Positions 24,720 through 32,038 of a stretch of 50,011 nt of DNA are shown here, in pieces. A program made the position numbers and the translations under genes. The notes under the pieces are model-generated. The model saw only the letters and a program-made list of their open reading frames with translations. It was not told the DNA's origin and ran no database searches. The stretch spans positions 1 to 50,011 of the forward strand of contig DAOUMN010000036.1 in NCBI GenBank assembly GCA_034411135.1, in the 5' to 3' direction. Origin of the DNA: Bellilinea sp034411135 (lineage in GTDB: Bacteria > Chloroflexota > Anaerolineae > Anaerolineales > Anaerolineaceae). How positions within the stretch are numbered: position 1 is the first letter of the stretch; the number at the start of each line of letters is the position of its first letter.

Positions 24720-25333
24720 ATCCCGCTACGTGCCTCTCCCAAACCCAACAATTCAGTTATTTCCCGAACGGTCTCGGACTGTAACCCTTCCGCATACCAC
24801 TGCTCCATCTCAATCAACAATTGATCGAGGATGTCCTTGAGCAATGCGCGTTTTTCTTCAGAAGATAAATCTGCCCGTTTGCGGGTTAATTCAACTTCCG
24901 GGTGAGCAGTTTTCCAGGCAGCCAGCCGCTCGTGACCGGCATGCGGGCGTTCGATCCAGGTTGCCAGAGGTTGAAAGTTTTCGTCCAAAAACGTTGCCAC
25001 CGGAATACTGGGAATATCCTGTCCATGGTAATACGCGCGCAAAATTTGCCATTCGCGGCGCACAAAAATGCGCACCTCCATATTGGCAGCTGCCTGCGCA
25101 ATCCGCACCAGCACCGGTAACACCATCAGGCAATCCGAGCACCAATCTTCGGTCATGATTACCAGGTAACGCGGTGTTTCCAACCCACGCAGGCGCTCAA
25201 TTTCTTCCGGTTCAAGTTGAACCGTTTCCATCCTGCGCCGCATGATGTTCTGATGCTGAGTCATGCTGTCCAAAAATTGTTCCACAGTCAAGGCTTGCTG
25301 CCACAGGCTGCGGTCGATTGGAAAATCTGTCAC
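24716..25333 (-). CDS. thioredoxin-like protein (WCSDC active site)
   Basis: A 205 aa cytoplasmic protein with a thioredoxin fold in the middle. The redox motif is W-C65-S-D-C68, preceded by a beta strand (RYLVIMTEDW) and followed by a helix (LMVLPVLVRIAQAAA). The cis-Pro region is IPSIPVATFLDENF. It resembles the thioredoxin_9 family of Gram-positive bacteria, and its partner is unknown. GTG start with GGGAGG upstream. Its stop codon overlaps that of the ThyX-like gene on the opposite strand. Confidence 0.85.
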   Translation of the reverse strand: MTDFPIDRSLWQQALTVEQFLDSMTQHQNIMRRRMETVQLEPEEIERLRGLETPRYLVIMTEDWCSDCLMVLPVLVRIAQAAANMEVRIFVRREWQILRAYYHGQDIPSIPVATFLDENFQPLATWIERPHAGHERLAAWKTAHPEVELTRKRADLSSEEKRALLKDILDQLLIEMEQWYAEGLQSETVREITELLGLGEARSGI

Positions 25334-25376
25334 AGATTACCTCCCAATAAAATCAATACGAATAAATTTTAATCGA

Positions 25377-25385
25377 TGTTATACT
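25377..25385 (+). promoter_or_regulatory. extended -10 promoter of the DinB/ClbS-like gene
   Basis: TGTTATACT is an extended -10 element 37 bp before the ATG at 25423. The -35 region is poor. It lies in the divergent gap with the thioredoxin-like gene. Confidence 0.4.
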
Positions 25386-25422
25386 GATCGAAGGCAAAAA
25401 ACACTTTTTTGGAAAAAATGAC

Positions 25423-25923
25423 ATGACCAATCAACCTGTTGATAAAGATCAATTCATCCGGACCCTAAAAGAAAGTCACCAGGCACTGGTTGATTTTGTC
25501 TCCGCTTTAAAGCCGGAAGAACGAACTCTGCCTGGTGCTGCTGGCGACTGGTCGGTCAAGGATGTTTTGGCGCACATGGCAATGTGGGAGGCGGAACTGA
25601 TCAAGACCCTCTTCCAAGCCCGCCAGGGAGCAAAACCTTCAACCGTATTCTTCAAGAATATCCCAATCAATGATCAAAACGCCCTGTGGTATACCCAATT
25701 CAAAGACCGCCCCTTTGAACGAATCTGGAGCGATTTCACTATCATCCGCGACCAGACCATCCGGCAGATTGAAGAATACAGCCTGGACGAACTCAACAAT
25801 CCAAATCTTTACCCCTGGCTAAAGGGTAAAACCACGATCGCCAACATAGTCAAGCAAGTGATTCTTGACCATGATCAGGAACACCTGCACATGCTGCAAG
25901 CCTGGAAACAAAGCTGCCCATGA
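25423..25923 (+). CDS. DinB-like / ClbS-DfsB family four-helix-bundle protein
   Basis: A 166 aa protein starting with a helix (KDQFIRTLKESHQALVDFVSAL), then AAGDWSVKDVLAHMAMWEAELIK (about 45-65) and the C-terminal TTIANIVKQVILDHDQEHLHML. The pattern of GDWSVKDVLAHMAxWE plus a late HxxEH-like motif is typical of the DUF1706/ClbS branch of the DinB fold. ClbS itself is a colibactin-resistance hydrolase; most other family members are uncharacterised. No biosynthetic cluster is present, so a general detoxification or thiol-transferase role is the most one can say. Confidence 0.82.
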   Translation: MTNQPVDKDQFIRTLKESHQALVDFVSALKPEERTLPGAAGDWSVKDVLAHMAMWEAELIKTLFQARQGAKPSTVFFKNIPINDQNALWYTQFKDRPFERIWSDFTIIRDQTIRQIEEYSLDELNNPNLYPWLKGKTTIANIVKQVILDHDQEHLHMLQAWKQSCP

Positions 25924-25934
25924 GACGGGCTTAA

Positions 25935-26546
25935 TTAACTTCCGTAGGCTTCGTCGTAATCTGCAATCGCCGCCTCAATGACCTTGGTGGCGTGTTCCAC
26001 ATTGTACACTGTATGAATGAATGTCTGCGACTCCTTGCCGGGCAGAAGTTTATACGTGCTAAAGTAGTGACGCAGTCTTTCCACCAACACGTCCGGCAAA
26101 TCAGTAACATCATTAGCATTTTCCCAAAACTTATCATTTGACAGTACGGCAATGATCTTGTCATCCGCTTCGTTATTGTCAAGCATCAGCAATCCACCCA
26201 CCACGCGTACTGTCAGGATCACTTCCGATTTGGTGATCGGGCGCTCACTGATTACACAAATATCCAGCGGGTCGCCATCCCCGCGTGGCGCCAGCGGTGT
26301 AAGGTCACCCACGCGTTTTCCGCAGTAGGTACGGGGGATGAAGCCGTACAATGTCGGCGGTTGGGACGAGCTGCGTTGCGGACGGTCAACTTTGAGATAA
26401 CCGGTTGACTTTTCGACCTCGTATTTTACAAGGTCAAAGGGGGTAATTTCGATATACGCATGTACCAAATGCGGAGGGTTGGGTCCCACTTCCAGCCCAT
26501 GCCAGGGATGCGGTCGCCAGCGGTAGAATGGATTCGGGAAAGCCAA
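25935..26546 (-). CDS. ppa: inorganic pyrophosphatase (family I)
   Basis: Hydrolyses pyrophosphate to phosphate and so drives biosynthetic reactions. Family I motifs are EITPFDLVKYEVEKSTGYLKVDR (about 33-55) and the metal-binding DGDPLDICVISE. The C-terminal VERLRHYFSTYKLLPGKE resembles the usual IxHFFxxYKxLE block. Length 203 aa. TTG start at 26546 with GAGGAG about 6 nt upstream, and no better ATG nearby. Convergent with the DinB-like gene, 11 bp apart. Confidence 0.94.
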   Translation of the reverse strand: MAFPNPFYRWRPHPWHGLEVGPNPPHLVHAYIEITPFDLVKYEVEKSTGYLKVDRPQRSSSQPPTLYGFIPRTYCGKRVGDLTPLAPRGDGDPLDICVISERPITKSEVILTVRVVGGLLMLDNNEADDKIIAVLSNDKFWENANDVTDLPDVLVERLRHYFSTYKLLPGKESQTFIHTVYNVEHATKVIEAAIADYDEAYGS

Positions 26547-26715
26547 GTCAATCTCCTCGTCAACACCAGAATGATTTCAATCAAACCTTGATTATGGACT
26601 GCTCTTCTTCCGCACCCCCGATCCCACCAGGTTCGTATGGAAGGCGGAAAGGGTGATTGAAAAACACAGCCCGATGGATAACGGATTGATTATAACCGAA
26701 CCCTTGGAATCATGC

Positions 26716-26743
26716 TTGACAAAGAGGATAAAAACGGTATAAT
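26716..26743 (+). promoter_or_regulatory. strong sigma70 promoter of the trpS-trpB2 T-box transcript
   Basis: Consensus TTGACA (26716-26721), a 16 bp spacer and consensus TATAAT (26738-26743). Transcription should start near 26750, just before stem I of the T-box. Confidence 0.85.
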
Positions 26744-26978
26744 CTACGCAAGTTAATGCTAAAAAGACGTTGAAGAGGACGAGTAGGTGTCGTCAAGGCG
26801 GAACAGAGAGCAGGAACAGGTGAGAGCCTGCCCGTACAACGCCACCGAATGGACCTCGGAGTCGCAGGGCAAACAGATTTTCTCCCAGTAGTCCGCGCCG
26901 GAGTTGCCACCGTTATCAAGGCAAAGGGTATCGCCGTTTTGATGGCCGTACCCGCAACGAGTGAGGCTGGCTTTAATC

Positions 26979-27007
26979 CCCCTGGATGCTATCATCAGGG
27001 GTTTTTT
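26979..27007 (+). terminator. terminator-like hairpin within the T-box leader (stem III or second terminator)
   Basis: CCCCTG with CAGGGG (26996-27001) and ATG with CAT form a GC-rich stem with one bulged G and a short loop, followed by six T residues. By position it equals stem III of T-boxes, but by sequence it would work as an intrinsic terminator. Confidence 0.6.
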
Positions 27008-27040
27008 ATTCAAAAGCCGCCTAACTGGGGTGGCACCACG

Positions 27041-27075
27041 GACCTGTATCCGTCCCCACGGATACAGGTCTTTTT
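27041..27075 (+). terminator. T-box regulated intrinsic terminator
   Basis: GACCTGTATCCGT (27041-27053) pairs perfectly with ACGGATACAGGTC (27058-27070) around CCCC, then TTTTTATTTTT follows. The 5' arm overlaps the T-box and the 3' side of the antiterminator, so the two folds are mutually exclusive. Confidence 0.92.
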
Positions 27076-27108
27076 ATTTTTAAGAAGTTTCACAAGGAGA
27101 TTTATACC

Positions 27109-28158
27109 ATGACCAACAGAACTCAACGCATTCTAACCGGGCACCGCCCCACCGGACCCCGCCACCTGGGACATCTGGTGGGAACGCTGAACAATTGGGT
27201 GCGGTTACAGGACAGCCATGAATGCTTTTTCCTCGTGGCAGATTTGCATGTGTTGACGACGGATTACCAAAATCCGCAGCAGATTCGCAATCATACCCTG
27301 GAAGTTGTGGCAGATTGGCTGGCTGCCGGAATCGATCCGCAGCGCAGCACGCTGGTGCTTCAATCTGCCGTGCCCGAACACAGCCAGCTCTCCCTGCTGC
27401 TTAGCATGCTGGTGACCGAAGCACGTCTGCACCGCGTACCCACCTACAAAGAACAAATCCAGCAATTAAAACTTCAACCCTCGCTTGGCATGCTTACCTA
27501 TCCTGTGCTGCAGGCTGCCGATATCCTTCTTTACAAAGCCGCGCTGGTTCCCGTCGGTGAAGATCAACTGTCGCACATCGAGCTGAGTCGCGAAATTGCC
27601 CGCCGTTTCAATACGTTGTACGGCGAGGTCTTTCCCGAACCGGAAGCATTGCTTTCCGAAATGCCGCGCTTGCCGGGTATCGACAACCGCACCATGCATA
27701 CCTCATATAACAATACGATTCTACTGCGCGACAGCCCCGATGAAACTATTCGCAAGGTAATGAACATGTACACCGATCCGACCCGCATCCACGCCGCCGA
27801 TCCCGGACATGTGGAAGGCAATCCGCTGTTCATTTACCTGGATTTGTTCGATCCCGGCAGTGAACAAGTGGAAGAATTCAAAGTCCGTTACCGTGCAGGC
27901 AAAGTCGGTGATATTGAAGTCAAACACTATCTGGCTGAGGTGCTCAACCATTCGCTGGCACCGTTACGCGAACGGCGTACGGAATTCATCCGCCAGCCGA
28001 ATCTGCTGCGCGAAATTCTATACCATGGCAGCATACGCGCCCGCCAGATCGCCCGCCAAACGCTTGAGGAAGCCTTGGGGCATATGGGACTGAGCCTGGG
28101 GCTGGCGCTCCAACTCGATAGCGGTCAAGTCCAATCGGCATCCGGGGCTTATTGCTAA
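27109..28158 (+). CDS. trpS: tryptophanyl-tRNA synthetase
   Basis: Class Ic synthetase that charges tRNA-Trp. The HIGH motif is H19-L-G-H22 in GPRHLGHLVG, GEDQ lies in VPVGEDQLSHIELSREIARRFN, and TDP in MYTDPTR is conserved. Where most TrpRS have KMSKS before YNNTI, this protein has T195-M-H-T-S199 (NRTMHTSYNNTI), so both lysines of the ATP-binding loop are missing. The remaining framework is intact and the 349 aa length is normal. AAGGAG precedes the ATG. It is under Trp T-box control and is followed by trpB2 in the same transcript. It is probably the functional TrpRS, though a paralogue elsewhere in the genome is possible. Confidence 0.94.
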   Translation: MTNRTQRILTGHRPTGPRHLGHLVGTLNNWVRLQDSHECFFLVADLHVLTTDYQNPQQIRNHTLEVVADWLAAGIDPQRSTLVLQSAVPEHSQLSLLLSMLVTEARLHRVPTYKEQIQQLKLQPSLGMLTYPVLQAADILLYKAALVPVGEDQLSHIELSREIARRFNTLYGEVFPEPEALLSEMPRLPGIDNRTMHTSYNNTILLRDSPDETIRKVMNMYTDPTRIHAADPGHVEGNPLFIYLDLFDPGSEQVEEFKVRYRAGKVGDIEVKHYLAEVLNHSLAPLRERRTEFIRQPNLLREILYHGSIRARQIARQTLEEALGHMGLSLGLALQLDSGQVQSASGAYC

Positions 28159-28199
28159 CCAATCACGAATCCACATACCAACATTTCAGGAGGTTTACC

Positions 28200-29579
28200 A
28201 TGACTCAACATACCCGCTTTATTCTTGATGAAAACGATCTGCCGCGCAGCTGGTACAACGTACTGGCAGATAGCCCGGTGAGCCTGCCGCCAGTGCTCCA
28301 TCCGGTCACCAAACAACCGGTTACACCCGATTTTCTCAGCGCACTGTTCCCAATGGAATTGATCCTGCAAGAAGTCAGCACCGAACGCTATATCGAAATA
28401 CCGGATGAAGTTCGTGAAGCCTATAAACTCTACCGACCCACACCGCTCATTCGAGCCCGGCGGTTGGAGAAAACATTAGATACCCCGGCACACATCTATT
28501 ACAAGTACGAGGGCGCCTCCCCGTCTGGCAGTCACAAGTCCAATACGGCGATTGCCCAGGCGTTTTACAACAAAGCCGCCGGCACTAAAGCACTGACCAC
28601 TGAGACCGGCGCCGGGCAGTGGGGCTCAGCATTATCGATGGCGTGCGCTTTCTTTGGCATGGATTTGGAAGTATATATGGTTAAAGTATCGTATAACCAG
28701 AAGCCCTATCGCCGTTACCTGATGGAGTCGTTTGGAGCGCAGGTATTTGCTTCACCAACCGAGTTAACCCATGCCGGCCGTTCAATCCTTGCCAAAGATC
28801 CACACAGCCCCGGTTCACTCGGCATTGCCATTTCCGAAGCCGTTGAAGTGGCTGCCACCTCCAATGGGCATAAAAAATACTCACTTGGTTCGGTGCTAAA
28901 CCACGTGCTTCTTCATCAAACAATCATCGGTGAAGAAGCTCTCAAGCAGATGGACATGGCTGATGAATACCCCGACGTTGTGATTGGCTGCGTGGGCGGC
29001 GGATCGAATTTTGGCGGAATCGCCTACCCATTCCTGCGCGAAAATCTGCGCAACGGGCAGCGCACACGTCTGGTAGCCGTCGAACCCACCGCAACCCCCT
29101 CGCTAACCCGTGGAGTATACGCCTTCGATTACGGCGACACCGCTCAGATGGCGCCGATCGTTAAAATGCACACTCTCGGGCATTCATTCATCCCGCCATC
29201 CATTCATGCCGGTGGGTTGCGCTATCACGGCATGGCACCCTCCATCTGCGCACTGTATGATGCAGGTTTGATCGAAGCGGTTGCGGTACATCAACGTGCC
29301 ACCTTCGAAGCTGCCGTTCAATTCGCGCGCAGTGAAGGCATCCTGCCCGCACCGGAATCTGCCCATGCCATCCGCGCCGCAATCGATGAAGCCTTGCAAG
29401 CCAAACAAACCGGCGAAAAACGGGTTATCCTGTTCAACCTGTCCGGACACGGCAATTTTGATCTGAGCGCTTACGATGCTTTCAACAACAACCGATTGGA
29501 AGACTTTGAACTGCCCGAGGAAGAGATCAGCACCATCCGCAACCGGCTGCCGGAAATACCGGAGCAAATCCCCGCCTGA
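28200..29579 (+). CDS. trpB: tryptophan synthase beta subunit, TrpB2 type
   Basis: PLP enzyme that joins indole and serine to make tryptophan. The PLP lysine is K113 in SPSGSHKSNTA, and the phosphate-binding loop is CVGGGSNFGG. The long N-terminus (about 75 residues before YRPTPLIRA) and the 459 aa length identify the TrpB2 subgroup, which usually lacks a TrpA partner and is thought to salvage free indole. No trpA or other trp gene is nearby. The ATG at 28200 has CAGGAGG about 6 nt upstream; the reading frame is open further upstream into trpS but that start is less likely. It is controlled by the same T-box as trpS. Confidence 0.93.
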   Translation: MTQHTRFILDENDLPRSWYNVLADSPVSLPPVLHPVTKQPVTPDFLSALFPMELILQEVSTERYIEIPDEVREAYKLYRPTPLIRARRLEKTLDTPAHIYYKYEGASPSGSHKSNTAIAQAFYNKAAGTKALTTETGAGQWGSALSMACAFFGMDLEVYMVKVSYNQKPYRRYLMESFGAQVFASPTELTHAGRSILAKDPHSPGSLGIAISEAVEVAATSNGHKKYSLGSVLNHVLLHQTIIGEEALKQMDMADEYPDVVIGCVGGGSNFGGIAYPFLRENLRNGQRTRLVAVEPTATPSLTRGVYAFDYGDTAQMAPIVKMHTLGHSFIPPSIHAGGLRYHGMAPSICALYDAGLIEAVAVHQRATFEAAVQFARSEGILPAPESAHAIRAAIDEALQAKQTGEKRVILFNLSGHGNFDLSAYDAFNNNRLEDFELPEEEISTIRNRLPEIPEQIPA

Positions 29580-29615
29580 ACAAAGCGGATTTCATCTTTC
29601 TCCTCCCCAAAGCAC

Positions 29616-29645
29616 AATGCGGGTGCCTTTGTTTGCACCCGCATT
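29616..29645 (+). terminator. hairpin after trpB2, probable terminator
   Basis: A perfect 11-bp stem, AATGCGGGTGC with GCACCCGCATT, around an 8-nt T-rich loop, 36 bp after the trpB2 stop. Only a weak T-run follows. It sits between the convergent trpB2 and ccm transcripts and could serve both. Confidence 0.6.
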
Positions 29646-29716
29646 GCTGCATTTCAGCTGAATTGGAAGATCGATTTCACCCCAAGCAAGATCCCTTCCA
29701 AGGTGGGTTAATGCAC

Positions 29717-29884
29717 TTAATTCCCGGGCGAATCTTCCTTGCGCTCCAGTTCGCTTAAGAGAGTTTCATCCTGTTTCAGGTTGCGCCAGCGAATAATGAG
29801 ACTGGCAAGGTAGAAGATCATCACGCCAAAGATAACAGCGTAACCGGCAATAAAATACGATATGGTATTGGCAGGGGTATCCAT
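29717..29884 (-). CDS. ccmD: CcmD-like small membrane protein
   Basis: A 55 aa protein with one transmembrane helix (about residues 9-32, ending LIIRW) followed by a charged cytoplasmic tail (RNLKQDETLLSELERKED), the layout of CcmD, which links CcmABC with CcmE for release of haem-loaded CcmE. GGAGAGG lies upstream of the ATG, and the gene starts 19 bp after ccmC. Assignment rests on size, topology and position because CcmD sequences are poorly conserved. Confidence 0.8.
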   Translation of the reverse strand: MDTPANTISYFIAGYAVIFGVMIFYLASLIIRWRNLKQDETLLSELERKEDSPGN

Positions 29885-29903
29885 AATCTTTCCTCTCCTT
29901 CCT

Positions 29904-30602
29904 TCAGGATTGCAGCTTCAAACGTAACGTTTCGACCCGCTCCGCCAGCCTGCCCAACCGAATACGATGCCAGAGCAAATCGAAATACACCACCGTGAAC
30001 GCCAGCAGGCTGAATAAAAACACTTGAGTCATTGTCGGAGTCATGTCGAAGGCGCCCATCGCGCCAGGATCGTTGCTGCCAATCACCACTGGGTGGATGG
30101 TGCGAAACAGGCGGATCGAGAAAAAGGTCAGCGGCACACTTAGGAAGCCGATGATGGCATACACCGCACCAAACCGGGCACGCCGTTCTGGCTCTTCAAT
30201 ACCGGAGCGCAACATCAGGTACGCAAAATACACCAGCTCCATGATGGTTGCGGTAGTCAGGCGCGGGTCCCACGTCCACCAGGTATTCCAGATCGGGCGA
30301 GCCCAGATCGCGCCGGTGATAACATTGATCAGGGTGAAGGCAATCCCAATTTCAATCGCCGCCACGCCCACAAAGTCCCAGCGCATGTCCTTGCGGATCA
30401 AGTAAATCACACCCACAATGGCAGCCACTAAAAAACTGAGCATACCGACCCATCCAGCGGCAACGTGAAAATAAAACACTTTTTGCACCGCACCCATGAT
30501 CCGTTCAAGAGGCGCATAGAAAAAGACCAGCCCCGTGGCAACTACAAAAAAGGCAATGGCTGCCACATCCAATACGGTTAAGAGTTTGGGTTTTTGAAGC
30601 AT
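29904..30602 (-). CDS. ccmC: cytochrome c biogenesis protein CcmC (haem handling)
   Basis: Integral membrane protein of the CcsA/CcmC family, 232 aa with about six transmembrane helices. The tryptophan-rich WWD loop NTWWTWDPRLTT is at about 106-117. Candidate haem-ligand His46 (KVFYFHVAAGW) is in place. CcmC binds haem at its outer face and transfers it to CcmE with CcmAB and CcmD. It lies 18 bp after ccmB and 19 bp before ccmD. Confidence 0.93.
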   Translation of the reverse strand: MLQKPKLLTVLDVAAIAFFVVATGLVFFYAPLERIMGAVQKVFYFHVAAGWVGMLSFLVAAIVGVIYLIRKDMRWDFVGVAAIEIGIAFTLINVITGAIWARPIWNTWWTWDPRLTTATIMELVYFAYLMLRSGIEEPERRARFGAVYAIIGFLSVPLTFFSIRLFRTIHPVVIGSNDPGAMGAFDMTPTMTQVFLFSLLAFTVVYFDLLWHRIRLGRLAERVETLRLKLQS

Positions 30603-30620
30603 TGCTCTCCTCCAGAAAGA

Positions 30621-31301
30621 TTACTCTTCGACAACCGAGTCGAAAACCATAAAAGCCACCGAGGTAAAGATGACATCATAAACCACCAGCAGGGTGATCC
30701 ATGGCTGGATTTCCACCCACGCCAGCCCTGCCAGCAGCCCGCCAGTTGCTTTAACCGCCGAAACCACCACTGGCACCGCCACCGGAAAGAGTAGAATTGG
30801 CAGCAGGATATCACGGGTACGCGCCTGCACCGCCATGCTGGCAAGCAGCGTGCCCACGGCAACATACCCCTCTGCGCCAAGAACAACAGTGAGCAGTAAA
30901 CCGGGGATGAACATGTTGGTGTTGTAGAGAATTCCATATAAAGGCAGAGCAATCAGCGCAACCAGTAACATGAAAACCAGGTTCGCCAGTGCCTTACCCA
31001 GGTAAATGGCAGCCCGATCAACCGGTGCGAGCAGCAACCCATCCAGACAGCCGCGGTCTTTTTCGACCGCCATCGAGCGGTTCAGACCCAGCGTACCGGC
31101 AAACGCTAGCGTGACCCATAATACACCAGCCGAAATACCAGCGCGGATGTTCGGTTGCAGATCGAGGGCAAAATTGAAAATGATGATCACCAGCAGGGTA
31201 AACACCAGCATGGCAGACACGATCTCGCGGCTGCGCCATTCCGACCGCAGGTCCTTCCAGATGACCGCGCCCATCGCGCTGAAAAACGACGGCAGCCCCA
31301 T
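30621..31301 (-). CDS. ccmB: cytochrome c biogenesis ABC permease CcmB
   Basis: Membrane subunit of the CcmAB ATPase complex, 226 aa with about six transmembrane helices. Family stretches include DLRSEWRSREIVSAMLVF near 16, then RSMAVEKDRGCLDGLLLAPVDRAAIYLGKA, and LLPILLFPVAVPVV. CcmAB uses ATP to release haem-bound CcmE from CcmCD. The start shares 1 nt with the ccmA stop codon. Confidence 0.93.
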   Translation of the reverse strand: MGLPSFFSAMGAVIWKDLRSEWRSREIVSAMLVFTLLVIIIFNFALDLQPNIRAGISAGVLWVTLAFAGTLGLNRSMAVEKDRGCLDGLLLAPVDRAAIYLGKALANLVFMLLVALIALPLYGILYNTNMFIPGLLLTVVLGAEGYVAVGTLLASMAVQARTRDILLPILLFPVAVPVVVSAVKATGGLLAGLAWVEIQPWITLLVVYDVIFTSVAFMVFDSVVEE

Positions 31302-32032
31302 TATTCGCCTCCGTTTGGCGAACGCTGTTGTTCCAGCGCCTGCCGGTAAAACGCCAGCAATCCGTCACGGGGCATATCCGCTGCCGCTCGACTGGAGACT
31401 ATTCGTCCGGCGGTGAGCACATCAAAGCGCGAAGCCAAATCCTGGATGCGCGACAGATCGTGACTGGTCATCACAACCGTGCGCCCGCGAGTGGCAACCT
31501 GTTTGAGAGCGGTATCCAGAATTTCGCACGCATCCTGATCAAGTCCGGTGTGCGGCTCGTCCAGCAGGAGCAGGTCTGGGTCGTGCAGGATGGCACGTCC
31601 GATAGCCAGACGCTGCTGCATTCCCCGCGAGAACGTACGCACCAGATCGCGCTGACGGGCAGAAAGCCCAACGAGTTCAAGAACTTCCCTTATTCGCCGC
31701 TCCAGTTCCGGAACGGCGTACATGCGCCCATAAAACTGCAAATTCTCTACTGCGCTTAAGTCGCCATACAGCAACGGTTGGTGACTGACGACGCCGATAC
31801 GGCGGCGCACCGCAGCTGCCTGTTGCGGCAGGCGATAACCCGAAATCCACACTTCCCCAAACGAGGGGCGCGCCAGGGAAGCCAGGATGCGTATAAAGGT
31901 CGTCTTGCCCGCGCCATTTGGACCAAGCAGGGCGACAAATTCGCCACTTTCGACGCTGAAATCCATTTGGCGCAACACCACCTTGGCACCAAAGCGTTTG
32001 ATCAAGTGACGCACGGCAATTAGACCACTCAT
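31301..32032 (-). CDS. ccmA: cytochrome c biogenesis ABC ATPase CcmA
   Basis: ABC ATPase with Walker A GPNGAGKTT at 37-45, a signature region reading FSRGMQQRLAIGRAI (SRGMQ in place of SGGQ, as is common in CcmA and related exporters), Walker B LLLLDEPHTGLD and switch region VVMTSHD. 243 aa, slightly longer than E. coli CcmA. It lies 6 bp downstream of the cytochrome gene and overlaps ccmB by 1 nt. Confidence 0.93.
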   Translation of the reverse strand: MSGLIAVRHLIKRFGAKVVLRQMDFSVESGEFVALLGPNGAGKTTFIRILASLARPSFGEVWISGYRLPQQAAAVRRRIGVVSHQPLLYGDLSAVENLQFYGRMYAVPELERRIREVLELVGLSARQRDLVRTFSRGMQQRLAIGRAILHDPDLLLLDEPHTGLDQDACEILDTALKQVATRGRTVVMTSHDLSRIQDLASRFDVLTAGRIVSSRAAADMPRDGLLAFYRQALEQQRSPNGGE

Positions 32033-32038
32033 ACGCGA

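Larger units (their letters stand above)
26766..27075 (+). promoter_or_regulatory. T-box riboswitch, tryptophan specific
   Basis: Leader RNA that senses uncharged tRNA-Trp. Stem I begins near 26766, with an AGTA element at 26782-26785 facing the specifier loop and a GGCG/CGCC helix in its upper part. The specifier codon is TGG at 26850-26852, in GAATGGACC. The T-box sequence TGGCACC ACGG is at 27031-27041. In the antiterminator GGGG (27027-27030) pairs with CCCC (27054-27057) and ACGG with CCGT (27050-27053), leaving TGGCACC as the 7-nt bulge that binds the tRNA 3' end. The competing terminator is at 27041-27075. An extra strong hairpin lies at 26979-27001. The TGG codon matches the downstream trpS and trpB genes. 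Confidence 0.93.

Noticed and set aside
26759..27013. Short minus-strand frame across the T-box leader
   Set aside because: The DNA is fully explained as structured leader RNA on the plus strand.
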